Assembly (NCBI GenBank): GCA_027365475.1
Contig: DAHXNI010000028.1
Span: 1-41,362, forward strand
Direction of reading: 5' to 3'
Length of the DNA: 41,362 bases
DNA from: Pseudomonadota bacterium
GTDB taxonomy: Bacteria; Pseudomonadota; Gammaproteobacteria; JAKAQQ01
Shown: positions 32,601-40,665 of the stretch, one piece after another
How positions within the stretch are numbered: position 1 is the first letter of the stretch
Layout: the number at the start of each line of letters is the position of its first letter
Made by a program: the position numbers and the translations under genes
Notes under the pieces: generated by a model
Databases searched by the model: none
What the model saw: only the letters and a program-made list of their open reading frames with translations
Told to the model about the DNA's origin: nothing

Positions 32601-33969
32601 CGCCGTGGATGTCGCCGCTCGCGGAGAAAAATGGCCGGACGAAGTCCGCAATGTCCTGGCGGGGGAAATCCTCGTCGAGATTGATGATCCGACACCGGGC
32701 CTGCATCGCAGCACGCTGCAAGACGTGCATTACGCAGAAGCCGCAATTGCCGCGATCGTTGCGCCGTCTCTCCTGTCCGGACTGGAAATCCGGCCGGGTC
32801 TTGAAGGAAAGGTCCTGGCATCCGTTCTGACAATCCTTTGTCGCGGGCTTCCGGCCGCAAATGCCGAATTCACGGCGCTGATCCTCGCGCGCGCCACCTC
32901 AGCGCCCAATCTTGAAGCCGCCGCCTATTACCTTGGCGCTGCATTTCAGAGCGACGCCGATGCCGCAGTTGCCGCACTGACCACCAAGCTGGACACGCTG
33001 AATGCGCAAGATCAGCGGTTCCTCATCGAACGACTGCTAACCCGCCAGTTTGGCGACCGTATCATCGAACCGGAAGTGAAGACTCCCGCGCTGCCGCTCG
33101 GTGTAATGGAGCGTCTGGTAACAATCGCATTCCGCACGGTGCGCGTAGAGGATGACAACCGACACGAAGACGGTGTTGTTTGCTCGCCCGACGCGCGCGA
33201 CGCCGCAGAGCGGGCCCGCGGCGCGCTGTTCAATCTTCTCATCGCGACTCCGGGACGAGCGACCGTTGAAACGCTGCATCGCTTCAAGAGCGTGCCGGAT
33301 ATGCCGATCCACGCTGGACGATTGGACGATCTGATATTCACAAGGGCGGCGGAGGATTCCGAACATTCTCCCTGGAATCCCAGTGAGGTCTGCGCGCTTG
33401 AGCAGCAGTTCGATAGCGCGCCGAACACGACTGCGGACTTGCAGGATGTAGCGATACGCCGCCTGTCGGATATCCAGCACGATCTGCTTCATGCCGATTT
33501 TGCACAGGGCAAGACTTTCAAGGCCCTTCCCAATGAAGTAGACGTGCAAAATTGGATCGCGAATGAGTTGCGCGACCATCAGGGGCGCGCGTACTCGGTC
33601 GAACGCGAACCCCATGTGGTCGAGGAAAAGGAGCCCCATATTCGCTTGCGGGCACGATCGACCGACGCTGCACTCCCGATTGAGGTGAAAGTTCCCGAAA
33701 GCTGGACGCTGGTCAGGCTCGAAGAGGCGCTGGTCGCGCAGCTTTGTGGCCGTTACTTGCGGTCTCAGCATGGAAGATACGGTATCTTGCTGTTGGCGCA
33801 CCAAAATGCGCGTGCTCACGGCTGGGAAAGGCCGGATGGGTTTTTTCTCACATTCGGTGAACTTGTCGCGCACCTGCAAGCAAGCGCGGACTCAATTGCC
33901 GCGAGCGATTCCGATGCCCCACAGGTCCAAATTGCTGTATTGGATGTTTCGTGTGTCCGTTACCCGTGA
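29673..33969 (+). pseudogene. large STAND-like NTPase with C-terminal PD-(D/E)XK-like nuclease, three frameshifts
   Basis: The composite reading would be about 1430 aa. The N-terminus has Walker A (AEAGSGKTEE, Lys55) and Walker B (WFFIDSIDEA, residues 109-118). A long helical, repeat-like middle section follows. Near the end, residues like HIRLRARSTDAALPIEVKV fit a PD-(D/E)XK site (Asp…Glu-x-Lys). The frame breaks near 30418 (ARR to AYWRRFGRFGS), near 30786 (SAK to LARRRQEN…LHDLLFADSYG) and near 32630 in an A5 run (PLAEK to WPDEVRNVL). It starts at ATG 29673, sharing a base with the abiEii stop. The architecture suggests a defence effector, but the current copy should be non-functional unless the frameshifts are sequence errors. 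Confidence 0.75.
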
Positions 33970-34162
33970 TGAATTGGACGACAAATAAGCGGCGGCCATT
34001 TTCTTGGAACGGACGACAGCTCGCATTTCATGACCGAAAAACGAATCGCATGGCTGGGCAGGAAGATGCCGAATCCCAAAATTCTTCTGCACAATTCCTA
34101 CACAGGCCAAAATCTCAGTAAATTATCTATGTATTGCAATACGTTACGTAAGTCCAAAAGAA

Positions 34163-34179
34163 TGGAGCGGGTGATGGGA
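34163..34179. repeat. attachment-site repeat, island right end (within tRNA-Gly)
   Basis: Identical to 27725-27741. It covers CCA, the discriminator, the acceptor 3' strand and the edge of the T arm. Confidence 0.9.
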
Positions 34180-34236
34180 ATCGAACCCACGTCACCAGGT
34201 TGGGAACCTGGAACTCTACCATTGAGCTACACCCGC
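34163..34236 (-). tRNA. tRNA-Gly (CCC)
   Basis: The acceptor GCGGGTG pairs with CACCCGC, and CCA is encoded at 34165-34163. The D arm is GCTCAATGGTAGAG, the anticodon stem CCAGG/CCTGG carries loop TTCCCAA with anticodon CCC, and the T loop is TTCGATT. Its last 17 bases double as the island attachment site and were regenerated by the incoming element. Confidence 0.97.
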
Positions 34237-34377
34237 CCGGGCACGATCATGACCGTCTAGCTTAAGCTTTCGGCCCGCTTTCTGGCAAGCCAACGGGTGT
34301 TCCGACCGGAACCCAGAAGACGTGTGAAAGCCAAGTGGGATATAGTGTTAAGCCCAATGGTCCCGTTGCGAACGATC

Positions 34378-36051
34378 ATGAACTCCAGGCGTTGGATGTT
34401 CCCTTCTGCGGTTGCCATCGTGTGCCTGTTTTTGGGAGTTTGGGCCGGCCGGGAGGCGCAAGCCGCGGCAGCCCCGCCGCCCGGTGTGCCGAAGGCGCTG
34501 CCATCTCCGCAATCATCGCGCAAGGCCGCCCAGGACCTTCTGCAAGCTGCAGAACTCCAGGCCGACCCGGTGCTCGCCGCACGCGCCGCTATCCTGGCTT
34601 ACCGGAGCGCCCATTTTCATCTCGCACGGGATGCGATTCTCTACTGGCAGACACTCAGCCCGGGCGATGCTCAGGGAGACAACCTCCTCATTCTCATGGA
34701 TCTCGAAACAGGTCACATCCATGAAGCCCTGGCGGTACTGACCGGCCTCGTTCGGCATGTGCCCCATCCGCGCATGGCGATTGCACCCCTACTTGGCTTG
34801 GTCGGGCCGCGCGTGCCCCAGGCGGCCCTGTTCGCGCTTGGCGCGAGTTGGGTCAAGGAAGCACCCGCCGACCCCATCGCCCACTGGGCGCTCGCCCAGA
34901 TTGCCGCTCGCGAGCATATCCTAGGACTCGCCGTGCGCGAGTACCGCTGGCTGGATGTCCATAACCCGGACTCCCTTCGGACCCGCCTTGCGCTCGCCAA
35001 GGCGTGGATTCTGCTAGGCGATGTTCATCGTGGCCGGGCGCTCCTTCTGCCCATCATGGGTAAGGCACAGAAACTGTCTCCCGCACTCCGGCTTGAACTT
35101 GCGAACATCGACCTCCTGTCCGGCGATAGCAAAGGTGCTGATGAGATGGACCGGAACCTGATCGCAGGCACACCATCCGTACCGGATGCTTTTCTCGGCT
35201 TAGCGTGGATTGCGCTCCGCGAACACCGCTACCGGAAGGCCAAGACATATCTCACCCATCTCCTCGAAACGAATACCACCAATCGGACAGCGGCTTATTT
35301 CTTGGGGCTCGTCCATGCCGATCAGGGACACCTCCGGCGTGCAGTCGCCTGGTACCGCTTCAGCGCGGTCGGTGCTCATTTTCTCCCGGCCACGCTTGCC
35401 ATGGCCGCGATCGAGATCCAGAAAAAACCCTCCGCTCCCGCTCCGGCTGTAGCCACGATCGAAGCCGCCATGCGGCTGGCACCAGTTTGGGCGCCCCGCC
35501 TCGCGCTCGGCGCCGTTGCGCTGCTCGTTCGCACAGGACACGCGAATGAAGCCTTGGGCTTTCTTGAGAAGGCGCGCAAACGCTGGATGTGGGATTCGGA
35601 TCTGAGCTATGCCCAAGCTCTTCTCGAGATTCGCCTAGCCCATCGGAAACAGGCGATCCGGATTTTGAACGCACTGGTCCTGCATAATCCGGAAGATCCG
35701 CTCTTTCTGAACGCATTGGGTTATACCTGGGCAGTCCAGGGGCAACACCTCCATCGTGCACGATTATTGGTTCGCAAGGCACTGATCGAGGATCCCCAGG
35801 ATCCGGCGCTTCTCGACAGTCTTGGCTGGGTGGATTTCAAACTCAAGCGCTGGAGTGGTGCTCTGCAGCGTCTCGAACTGGCGCACCGGTTAAGTCCGGG
35901 AGAGACGACCATTGCGTTCCATTGGGGGCGCATTCTCTGGCAGACCGGGCACTACCAGGCAGCGCGTCGGATCTGGATGGCTGCACTCCGGAAAGCTCCC
36001 CATGATGGCCGCATCAGGAAGGCACTTTCCCAGCATCCCGACCATCCCTGA
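34378..36051 (+). CDS. exported TPR-repeat protein
   Basis: A 557-aa protein with a signal peptide (MNSRRWMFPSAVAIVCLFLG…AQAA), then helical tetratricopeptide repeats to the end. The clearest TPR units are near the C-terminus (NPEDPLFLNALGYTWAVQGQ, DPQDPALLDSLGWVDFKLKR). I chose the ATG at 34378 because the signal peptide follows directly; upstream in-frame ATGs at 34297 and 34357 lie closer to the tRNA. Similar TPR proteins precede lolB in other gammaproteobacteria. It probably acts as a periplasmic or membrane-associated scaffold. The stop is six bases before lolB. Confidence 0.85.
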   Translation: MNSRRWMFPSAVAIVCLFLGVWAGREAQAAAAPPPGVPKALPSPQSSRKAAQDLLQAAELQADPVLAARAAILAYRSAHFHLARDAILYWQTLSPGDAQGDNLLILMDLETGHIHEALAVLTGLVRHVPHPRMAIAPLLGLVGPRVPQAALFALGASWVKEAPADPIAHWALAQIAAREHILGLAVREYRWLDVHNPDSLRTRLALAKAWILLGDVHRGRALLLPIMGKAQKLSPALRLELANIDLLSGDSKGADEMDRNLIAGTPSVPDAFLGLAWIALREHRYRKAKTYLTHLLETNTTNRTAAYFLGLVHADQGHLRRAVAWYRFSAVGAHFLPATLAMAAIEIQKKPSAPAPAVATIEAAMRLAPVWAPRLALGAVALLVRTGHANEALGFLEKARKRWMWDSDLSYAQALLEIRLAHRKQAIRILNALVLHNPEDPLFLNALGYTWAVQGQHLHRARLLVRKALIEDPQDPALLDSLGWVDFKLKRWSGALQRLELAHRLSPGETTIAFHWGRILWQTGHYQAARRIWMAALRKAPHDGRIRKALSQHPDHP

Positions 36052-36057
36052 GCCTGG

Positions 36058-36681
36058 ATGAAAGGAATTGCCAGAGCCTGGATCGGTCTCGGGTGTGCGA
36101 GCCTTTTGACAGGTTGTGTGTCTATGCCAGGGACACCCCCCGGACGCGAAGCGCTTTGGCAGGTGCACGAGGCTAAAGTCGCGCGCATCAGCGGTTTCGA
36201 GCTGCGAGGGCAGATCGGTGTCATCGATCACGGGCGGGGTTTCACCGGTTCTCTGGATTGGCGCGAGAGTCCCGCGGAAAGCCTCGTTCTGGTACGGGGT
36301 CCGCTTGGGAGCGGAGGGTTCCGCCTGTCAGGTCATCCCGGCCACTGGGTATTGGTGACAGCGAGGGGCGAGCACGTTGAGATCCATCATGGCCTGCGCC
36401 CTGCATTTCGGCGCTGGTTCGGCATCCCCGTTCCCATTGAGAGTCTCAGGTTTTGGGTTTTGGGTTTGCCCGACCCGCGCTTCCCGGCCGAGTTTTCATG
36501 GACCGCTCGTGGTCGTGTGCGTACCCTACTTCAGGATCGATGGCAGGTGAAACTCAGTCAGTATTTATCGGTCGGGGGGCGGGCGTTGCCCACCAATTTG
36601 ATCATGGCGCACGGAGCGACCCGGATTCATGTGCGAGTCGGACGCTGGTCGATTGTCCGGGGACACGCGTCCGGATTTTGA
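36058..36681 (+). CDS. lolB: outer-membrane lipoprotein receptor LolB
   Basis: LolB takes lipoproteins from LolA and inserts them into the outer membrane. The 207-aa protein has a lipoprotein signal (LGCASLLTGC, lipidation at Cys20), a short linker, then the LolB barrel strands (FELRGQIGVIDHGRGFTGSL, SLVLVRGPLGSGGFRLSG, WFGIPVPIESLRFWVLGLPDPRF). It is weakly conserved, as LolB usually is. The ATG follows the TPR gene by six bases, so they form an operon. ispE, a frequent neighbour, is absent here. Confidence 0.88.
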   Translation: MKGIARAWIGLGCASLLTGCVSMPGTPPGREALWQVHEAKVARISGFELRGQIGVIDHGRGFTGSLDWRESPAESLVLVRGPLGSGGFRLSGHPGHWVLVTARGEHVEIHHGLRPAFRRWFGIPVPIESLRFWVLGLPDPRFPAEFSWTARGRVRTLLQDRWQVKLSQYLSVGGRALPTNLIMAHGATRIHVRVGRWSIVRGHASGF

Positions 36682-36788
36682 TGCCCCTTGCCTATTTCGA
36701 CACACCGATTTTTAGGATGAAATAATGAGTTACGCGAGATAGCCAAATGGATGGTTAAGATCAAACGCCTGAACCGAATATTTTGATC

Positions 36789-36817
36789 TTGACAGCTGCC
36801 CCTGTTTTCTGTTATCC
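36789..36817 (+). promoter_or_regulatory. sigma-70 promoter of the sedolisin gene
   Basis: TTGACA at 36789-36794, a 17-base spacer and TTATCC at 36812-36817. This is the best -35 box in the intergenic region. Transcription would start near 36825, leaving about 255 bases of leader. Confidence 0.65.
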
Positions 36818-36824
36818 ATTAGAT

Positions 36825-37079
36825 CCAATGAAAGGCATCCCCGTAACCCGGGGAATGGGGTCAAGGACTTGAAACGAACATGTTGGGTTCAAGAACCCGG
36901 GCCATTCAGAAAAGGACCTCCGGTAGAACCGTAAACCGACCGCGATCCGGATTCGTGCAAATCCGGAAAATCGGTGTATTGGGGTTGATGCCGGAGGCTT
37001 GGAAACGCGCTCATTCGGATGACTTGGCCAATTACTCCAAAAGCCCGAATGGACGCACCACAAAGCTATGGGAGTATAA
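36825..37079 (+). promoter_or_regulatory. long structured 5' leader of the sedolisin gene
   Basis: Several compact hairpins can form: ccccg/cgggg (36839-36843 with 36849-36853), gggttc/gaaccc (36885-36898), and ccggatt/aatccgg with a six-base loop (36947-36966). The last is enclosed by accga/tcggt (36935-36939 with 36971-36975). The ribosome site gggag lies at about 37070. It does not match a riboswitch I know. A regulatory RNA or mRNA-stabilising leader is possible. Confidence 0.4.
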
Positions 37080-39821
37080 ATGAAAAATCTCATCTCATCA
37101 ACTATCCGGGCTCTCGCCTGGGTGGCGCTTCCGGCATGGGCCGTCGCTGCTCCGGCACTCGCCCAAACATCCCTTCATCCCGATGTCATGATGGTGCATG
37201 CCGTGGTTCCCAGAGTGGTCGCACGAGCGGTCTATCTCAGAAACCACAGCCCGAGCGCATTCATGACGGTCACGGTCGGACTCAGACTGAATCATGAGCA
37301 TGCCCTGGATGCTTTCCTACAGGCTGTTCAGGATCCCGCAAGTCCGAGCTATCACCACTTCCTCACGCCTTCCGAGTTCACCCATGAATATGGACCGACT
37401 CAAGCCCAGGTGCAGGCCGTGGAACACTACCTCCGGAGTGAGGGGGTCGAAGTCACGGGTGTGTCCCGCAACCGGCTCCTCGTCAGGACGCAGGGTACGG
37501 TTCAATCCTACGAGCACGCCCTGAGTGTGGTACTGAACGACTATTCCTATCACGGGCGGACGTTCTACGCGCCTTCCCATGATCCGGTCGTCCCCACTTC
37601 CATCGCCGGGGATGTTCAGTCGTTCATCGGGCTTTCCGATGCGGCGATCATGCGGCCGATGATCATCCGCGCACCGGTCGTCCCATCCCGCCGCCCCACC
37701 GCTGCCGCGACTCCTTCCGGCTATTCGCCACAGCAGATCGCGACCGTCTATGACTGGCCTTCGATCACCAACACGGCCAATGGTGCGGGCGTCACGATTG
37801 CCAATGCCACGGCGGAGAGCACGAACCTTTCGGTGAGCAACCTCGACACGTTCTGGAACCAGTATGGCCTTCCGAACCATACGGTCTCCGTGATCGCCGT
37901 CGATGGCACGACCCGGTCAACCGGTGGCACCATCGAAACCACAATCGACGAGGAACGGAGCGGTGCCATGGCTCCCGGTGCAACTCTCCTGGTCTATGAC
38001 GCGGATACTGCGACCGACCAGGATTTCACCGATACCTACAACAAGATCGTGACCGACAATACGGCCGAAGTCATGACCACGAGCTGGGGCGAGCCCGAAG
38101 CCGATGCTTCGTCCGCAACGCTGTCGACAGATGACGGCATCTTCAAGCAGGCGGCCGCCCAGGGCATCTCGGTCTTTGCGGCAGCCGGTGACAACGGCTC
38201 TTCGGATGGCACGAGCAACTCCGATACGGCCGACTTTCCCTCCTCGGATCCCTATGTGCTGGCGGCGGGCGGAACCACGCTCACGCTGACGAGCAGCGGG
38301 ACTCGTTCAAGCGAGATCGCCTGGAGCAGTGGTGGTGGCGCGGAGAGCGCGGTGTTCAGCGAACCGTCCTGGCAGGTCGGCAACGGCGTGCCTCAGAACG
38401 GCTTCCGCAACACTTCGGATCTTGCCATGGACGCTGACCCCAACACGGGATACTCGGTCTATGAAGGTGGCAGCTGGAGCGTGTACGGCGGCACGAGTTT
38501 TGTGGCCCCCCAACTGTCTGGCCTCTGGGCGGACGGGGTGTCCGACAACGGTGGCACCCGTCTCGGTCAGGCCAATCAGGCCGAGTATGCGGTGGCCAAC
38601 TCCAGTAACTATGCGAATGATTTCTATGATGTGACTTCTGGCAGCAACGGTGCGTTCAGCGCTGGCGTGGGCTGGGATCACCCGACCGGTTGGGGTACCC
38701 CGGTCGCGACGAATCTCATCGCAAACATCGTGACGCCCTCAGGTGGTGGCGGCGGCGTTGCCGTGCCAACAGCGAGCAATGGGTCTGTCACGACCAGTGA
38801 AGGCACAGCGGTTTCCGGTACGCTTTCGGCCACGGGCCCGAGCGGGGCGGCTCTCACCTTTGCGATCGTGAGCCAGCCTGCCAACGGAACAGTGAATCTG
38901 ACCAATGCCTCGACCGGCGCTTTCACCTATACGCCGAATGCGGGGTTCACGGGTACCGATTCGTTTACGTTCGACGCTTCCGACAGCGGTGGCGCATCGA
39001 ACACGGCCACCGAGACCGTGACAGTGAATGCACCGGCCGTGGCGGCTCCGACGGCTGCGAATGGTTCTGTGACCACTTCCGAAAACAAGGCGGTCTCCGG
39101 AACACTTTCGGCTACGGGCCCGAGCGGCGCGAGTCTCACTTTCGCGATCGTGAACCAGCCTGCGAACGGAACCGTCAGTCTGACCAACGCCTCAACCGGG
39201 GCCTTTACCTATACGCCGAGCACGGGTTTTTCGGGCACCGACTCGTTCACGTTCAACGCCTCTGACAGTGGTGGCACCTCGAATACGGCCACCGAGACCG
39301 TCACGGTGAACGCGGTTTCGACCGGACCATGCCCATCGGGGTATACGCCTTATACCGGAACCCTTTCCGGAAGCGGCGATTATGCCTACCAGCCCAATGA
39401 CAACTATTACTATGCCAATGGCGGCAACGAGAATGGGTTGCTGTATGGGGCATCGGGAACCAACTTCCAGCTCTATCTCTACGAGTGGGATCCCTACTTT
39501 GGCTGGATCAATGTGGCGGCCGGGACCGGATCGGGCGCGGATCAGACCGTGACCTATAACGGCAACTCCGGATATTACGTCTGGCTTGTCTACTCCAATG
39601 CGGGGGCAGGGGCCTATACGTTCTGCCTCAACTATCCCGGTCAGGCGAATGCGATCCGGGCATCGACCGGGGTGCCACGCGGTCTTCCGCAAAGCCCGAA
39701 AGGCACTGTGCGCACCACCTCTCCTACGAGCGGTGGTTCAGGTGCCATGGGTCTTTTCGCCCTCATCTTGCTGGGTGCACTCGCATTCGCACGCGGGATG
39801 CGAAGCGCGACCCAGTCCTGA
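37080..39821 (+). CDS. secreted sedolisin (S53, kumamolisin-like) with tandem Ig-like repeats and GlyGly-CTERM-like anchor
   Basis: A serine-carboxyl endopeptidase active at low pH, 913 aa. It has a signal peptide (1-29), an S53 pro-domain (about 35-195) and a catalytic domain (about 212-555). The triad is Glu286 and Asp290 (GGTIETTIDEE) with Ser473 (YGGTSFVAPQ); Asp371 (AAAGDNGSS) supplies the oxyanion site. The C-terminal GVGWDHPTGWGTP loop fits the calcium site. Two near-identical 94-residue cadherin/VCBS-like repeats follow, then a PPC-like domain (CPSGYTPYTG…YTFCLNYPG). The end is Gly/Ser linker, one hydrophobic helix (AMGLFALILLGALAFA) and a basic tail, like a GlyGly-CTERM rhombosortase signal. 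Type II secretion and surface processing are therefore likely. Confidence 0.92.
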   Translation: MKNLISSTIRALAWVALPAWAVAAPALAQTSLHPDVMMVHAVVPRVVARAVYLRNHSPSAFMTVTVGLRLNHEHALDAFLQAVQDPASPSYHHFLTPSEFTHEYGPTQAQVQAVEHYLRSEGVEVTGVSRNRLLVRTQGTVQSYEHALSVVLNDYSYHGRTFYAPSHDPVVPTSIAGDVQSFIGLSDAAIMRPMIIRAPVVPSRRPTAAATPSGYSPQQIATVYDWPSITNTANGAGVTIANATAESTNLSVSNLDTFWNQYGLPNHTVSVIAVDGTTRSTGGTIETTIDEERSGAMAPGATLLVYDADTATDQDFTDTYNKIVTDNTAEVMTTSWGEPEADASSATLSTDDGIFKQAAAQGISVFAAAGDNGSSDGTSNSDTADFPSSDPYVLAAGGTTLTLTSSGTRSSEIAWSSGGGAESAVFSEPSWQVGNGVPQNGFRNTSDLAMDADPNTGYSVYEGGSWSVYGGTSFVAPQLSGLWADGVSDNGGTRLGQANQAEYAVANSSNYANDFYDVTSGSNGAFSAGVGWDHPTGWGTPVATNLIANIVTPSGGGGGVAVPTASNGSVTTSEGTAVSGTLSATGPSGAALTFAIVSQPANGTVNLTNASTGAFTYTPNAGFTGTDSFTFDASDSGGASNTATETVTVNAPAVAAPTAANGSVTTSENKAVSGTLSATGPSGASLTFAIVNQPANGTVSLTNASTGAFTYTPSTGFSGTDSFTFNASDSGGTSNTATETVTVNAVSTGPCPSGYTPYTGTLSGSGDYAYQPNDNYYYANGGNENGLLYGASGTNFQLYLYEWDPYFGWINVAAGTGSGADQTVTYNGNSGYYVWLVYSNAGAGAYTFCLNYPGQANAIRASTGVPRGLPQSPKGTVRTTSPTSGGSGAMGLFALILLGALAFARGMRSATQS
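38757..39320 (+). repeat. tandem 282-bp repeat encoding two Ig/cadherin-like units
   Basis: Two copies, 38757-39038 and 39039-39320, encode 94-residue units that differ at about a dozen positions. Shared segments include VSGTLSATGPSG, FTYTP, GTDSFTF and SNTATETVTVN. The high identity suggests recent duplication or gene conversion. Confidence 0.8.
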
Positions 39822-39841
39822 TTGACAACTGATTGAACCTC

Positions 39842-39875
39842 ATCGGGCAGATCAAATGGTCTGCCCGATTTTTTT
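39842..39875 (+). terminator. rho-independent terminator of the sedolisin gene
   Basis: Perfect 10-bp stem atcgggcaga / tctgcccgat (39842-39851 with 39860-39869) with an eight-base loop, followed by a run of Ts to 39875. Confidence 0.93.
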
Positions 39876-39893
39876 GTTGATACCCTGAACGCT

Positions 39894-39921
39894 TTGACGT
39901 ATCCTGTAATCGGGATATAAA
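39894..39921 (+). promoter_or_regulatory. promoter of the small secreted protein pair
   Basis: TTGACG at 39894-39899, a 16-base spacer and TATAAA at 39916-39921. A strong ribosome site (aggagg, 39946-39951) follows five bases before the ATG at 39957. Confidence 0.65.
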
Positions 39922-39956
39922 ATCCAGATGGAAACGGGGATTTTCAGGAGGTGAGT

Positions 39957-40535
39957 ATGCCGAAGAAGGATTTCAGGCGGCTGACCGTTCTGGTGGCCTT
40001 CTCCGCGTGTGTTGCTTTGGCAGGAGCGTCCATTGCGCTTGGCGCGCCCGCGTCTCGTGTCGCGGGCCGGGTCTTGTCGGAACCTGCTCGGCTCGGCCGC
40101 ATCGTGGTCGAGGGGAACCACCTTCCGCTTCCCATTGCACTCGAGATTCTCAAAACGGCCCTGCATAGCCCTTGGTCGACTGCCTGGAAGGATCGCAACC
40201 AGATTGTCTGTCGCCTGAACACACCTTTGGGCACCCATATCCAGGATCGGGCGCATCTGTCCTGTGAGACCAATAATGATTTTTTTCAGAGCCTGAATTT
40301 CTTGCAAACCAGCATGGAATCCGGAGGACCTATTCCGGTCGAAACTTCAGAGCAGCCCGAAGAGGTGGAGATCGACCATCCCGGAAGACTCCGTGCGCTG
40401 CTCGCAAAGGTTCCACCTGCGGGCAGTAGCTATACGCTCAAGTTGACTTCCCACGGCCGTGTGGTATCGGAGTGGGTGATGAAAAAAGGCCAGCTCGTGA
40501 AAGCGTGGCATCTCAAGCCCAATGGCAAACGTTAG
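39957..40535 (+). CDS. small secreted protein, paralogue 1
   Basis: A 192-aa protein with an N-terminal signal peptide (FRRLTVLVAFSACVALAGASIALGAP). The mature part contains ILKTALHSPWSTAWKDRNQI followed by VCRL, then a second Cys in HLSCETNNDFF, suggesting one disulphide. The C-terminal segment LLAKVPPAGSSYTLKL ends in VVSEWVMKKGQLVKAW. Between them is a variable acidic linker. The family is unknown to me; it is shared with the gene at 40666. Confidence 0.75.
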   Translation: MPKKDFRRLTVLVAFSACVALAGASIALGAPASRVAGRVLSEPARLGRIVVEGNHLPLPIALEILKTALHSPWSTAWKDRNQIVCRLNTPLGTHIQDRAHLSCETNNDFFQSLNFLQTSMESGGPIPVETSEQPEEVEIDHPGRLRALLAKVPPAGSSYTLKLTSHGRVVSEWVMKKGQLVKAWHLKPNGKR

Positions 40536-40665
40536 ACTGCCGGGGGAAGTTTGGCGCAAGGCCGCAGCCCATGCAATACATGCGTTCGTACGTCTTGTTA
40601 GGGCTCAGGCTTTCTGTCAGGCTCGAAACCGAAGTGTCGCAACATATCTGCAGAGGTACCTGAGT

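Larger units (their letters stand above)
27742..34179. mobile_element. 6.4-kb genomic island inserted at tRNA-Gly(CCC)
   Basis: The island is bounded by 17-bp direct repeats of the tRNA 3' end. It contains abiEi, abiEii and a large NTPase-nuclease gene, all rightward. There is no integrase, excisionase or mobilisation gene. Non-coding flanks are 27742-28021 (promoter region of the operon, no gene seen) and 33970-34162 (short palindrome gtattgcaatac near 34131, no gene seen). Either the integrase was lost or the element was moved by an enzyme supplied in trans. Confidence 0.8.

Noticed and set aside
36880-37083. A 67-codon frame in the sedolisin leader whose stop overlaps the protease ATG (ATGA).
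   Set aside because: No ribosome site precedes it, its composition is Arg/Lys/Ser-rich, and it runs through strong hairpins. A leader peptide is possible but not supported.
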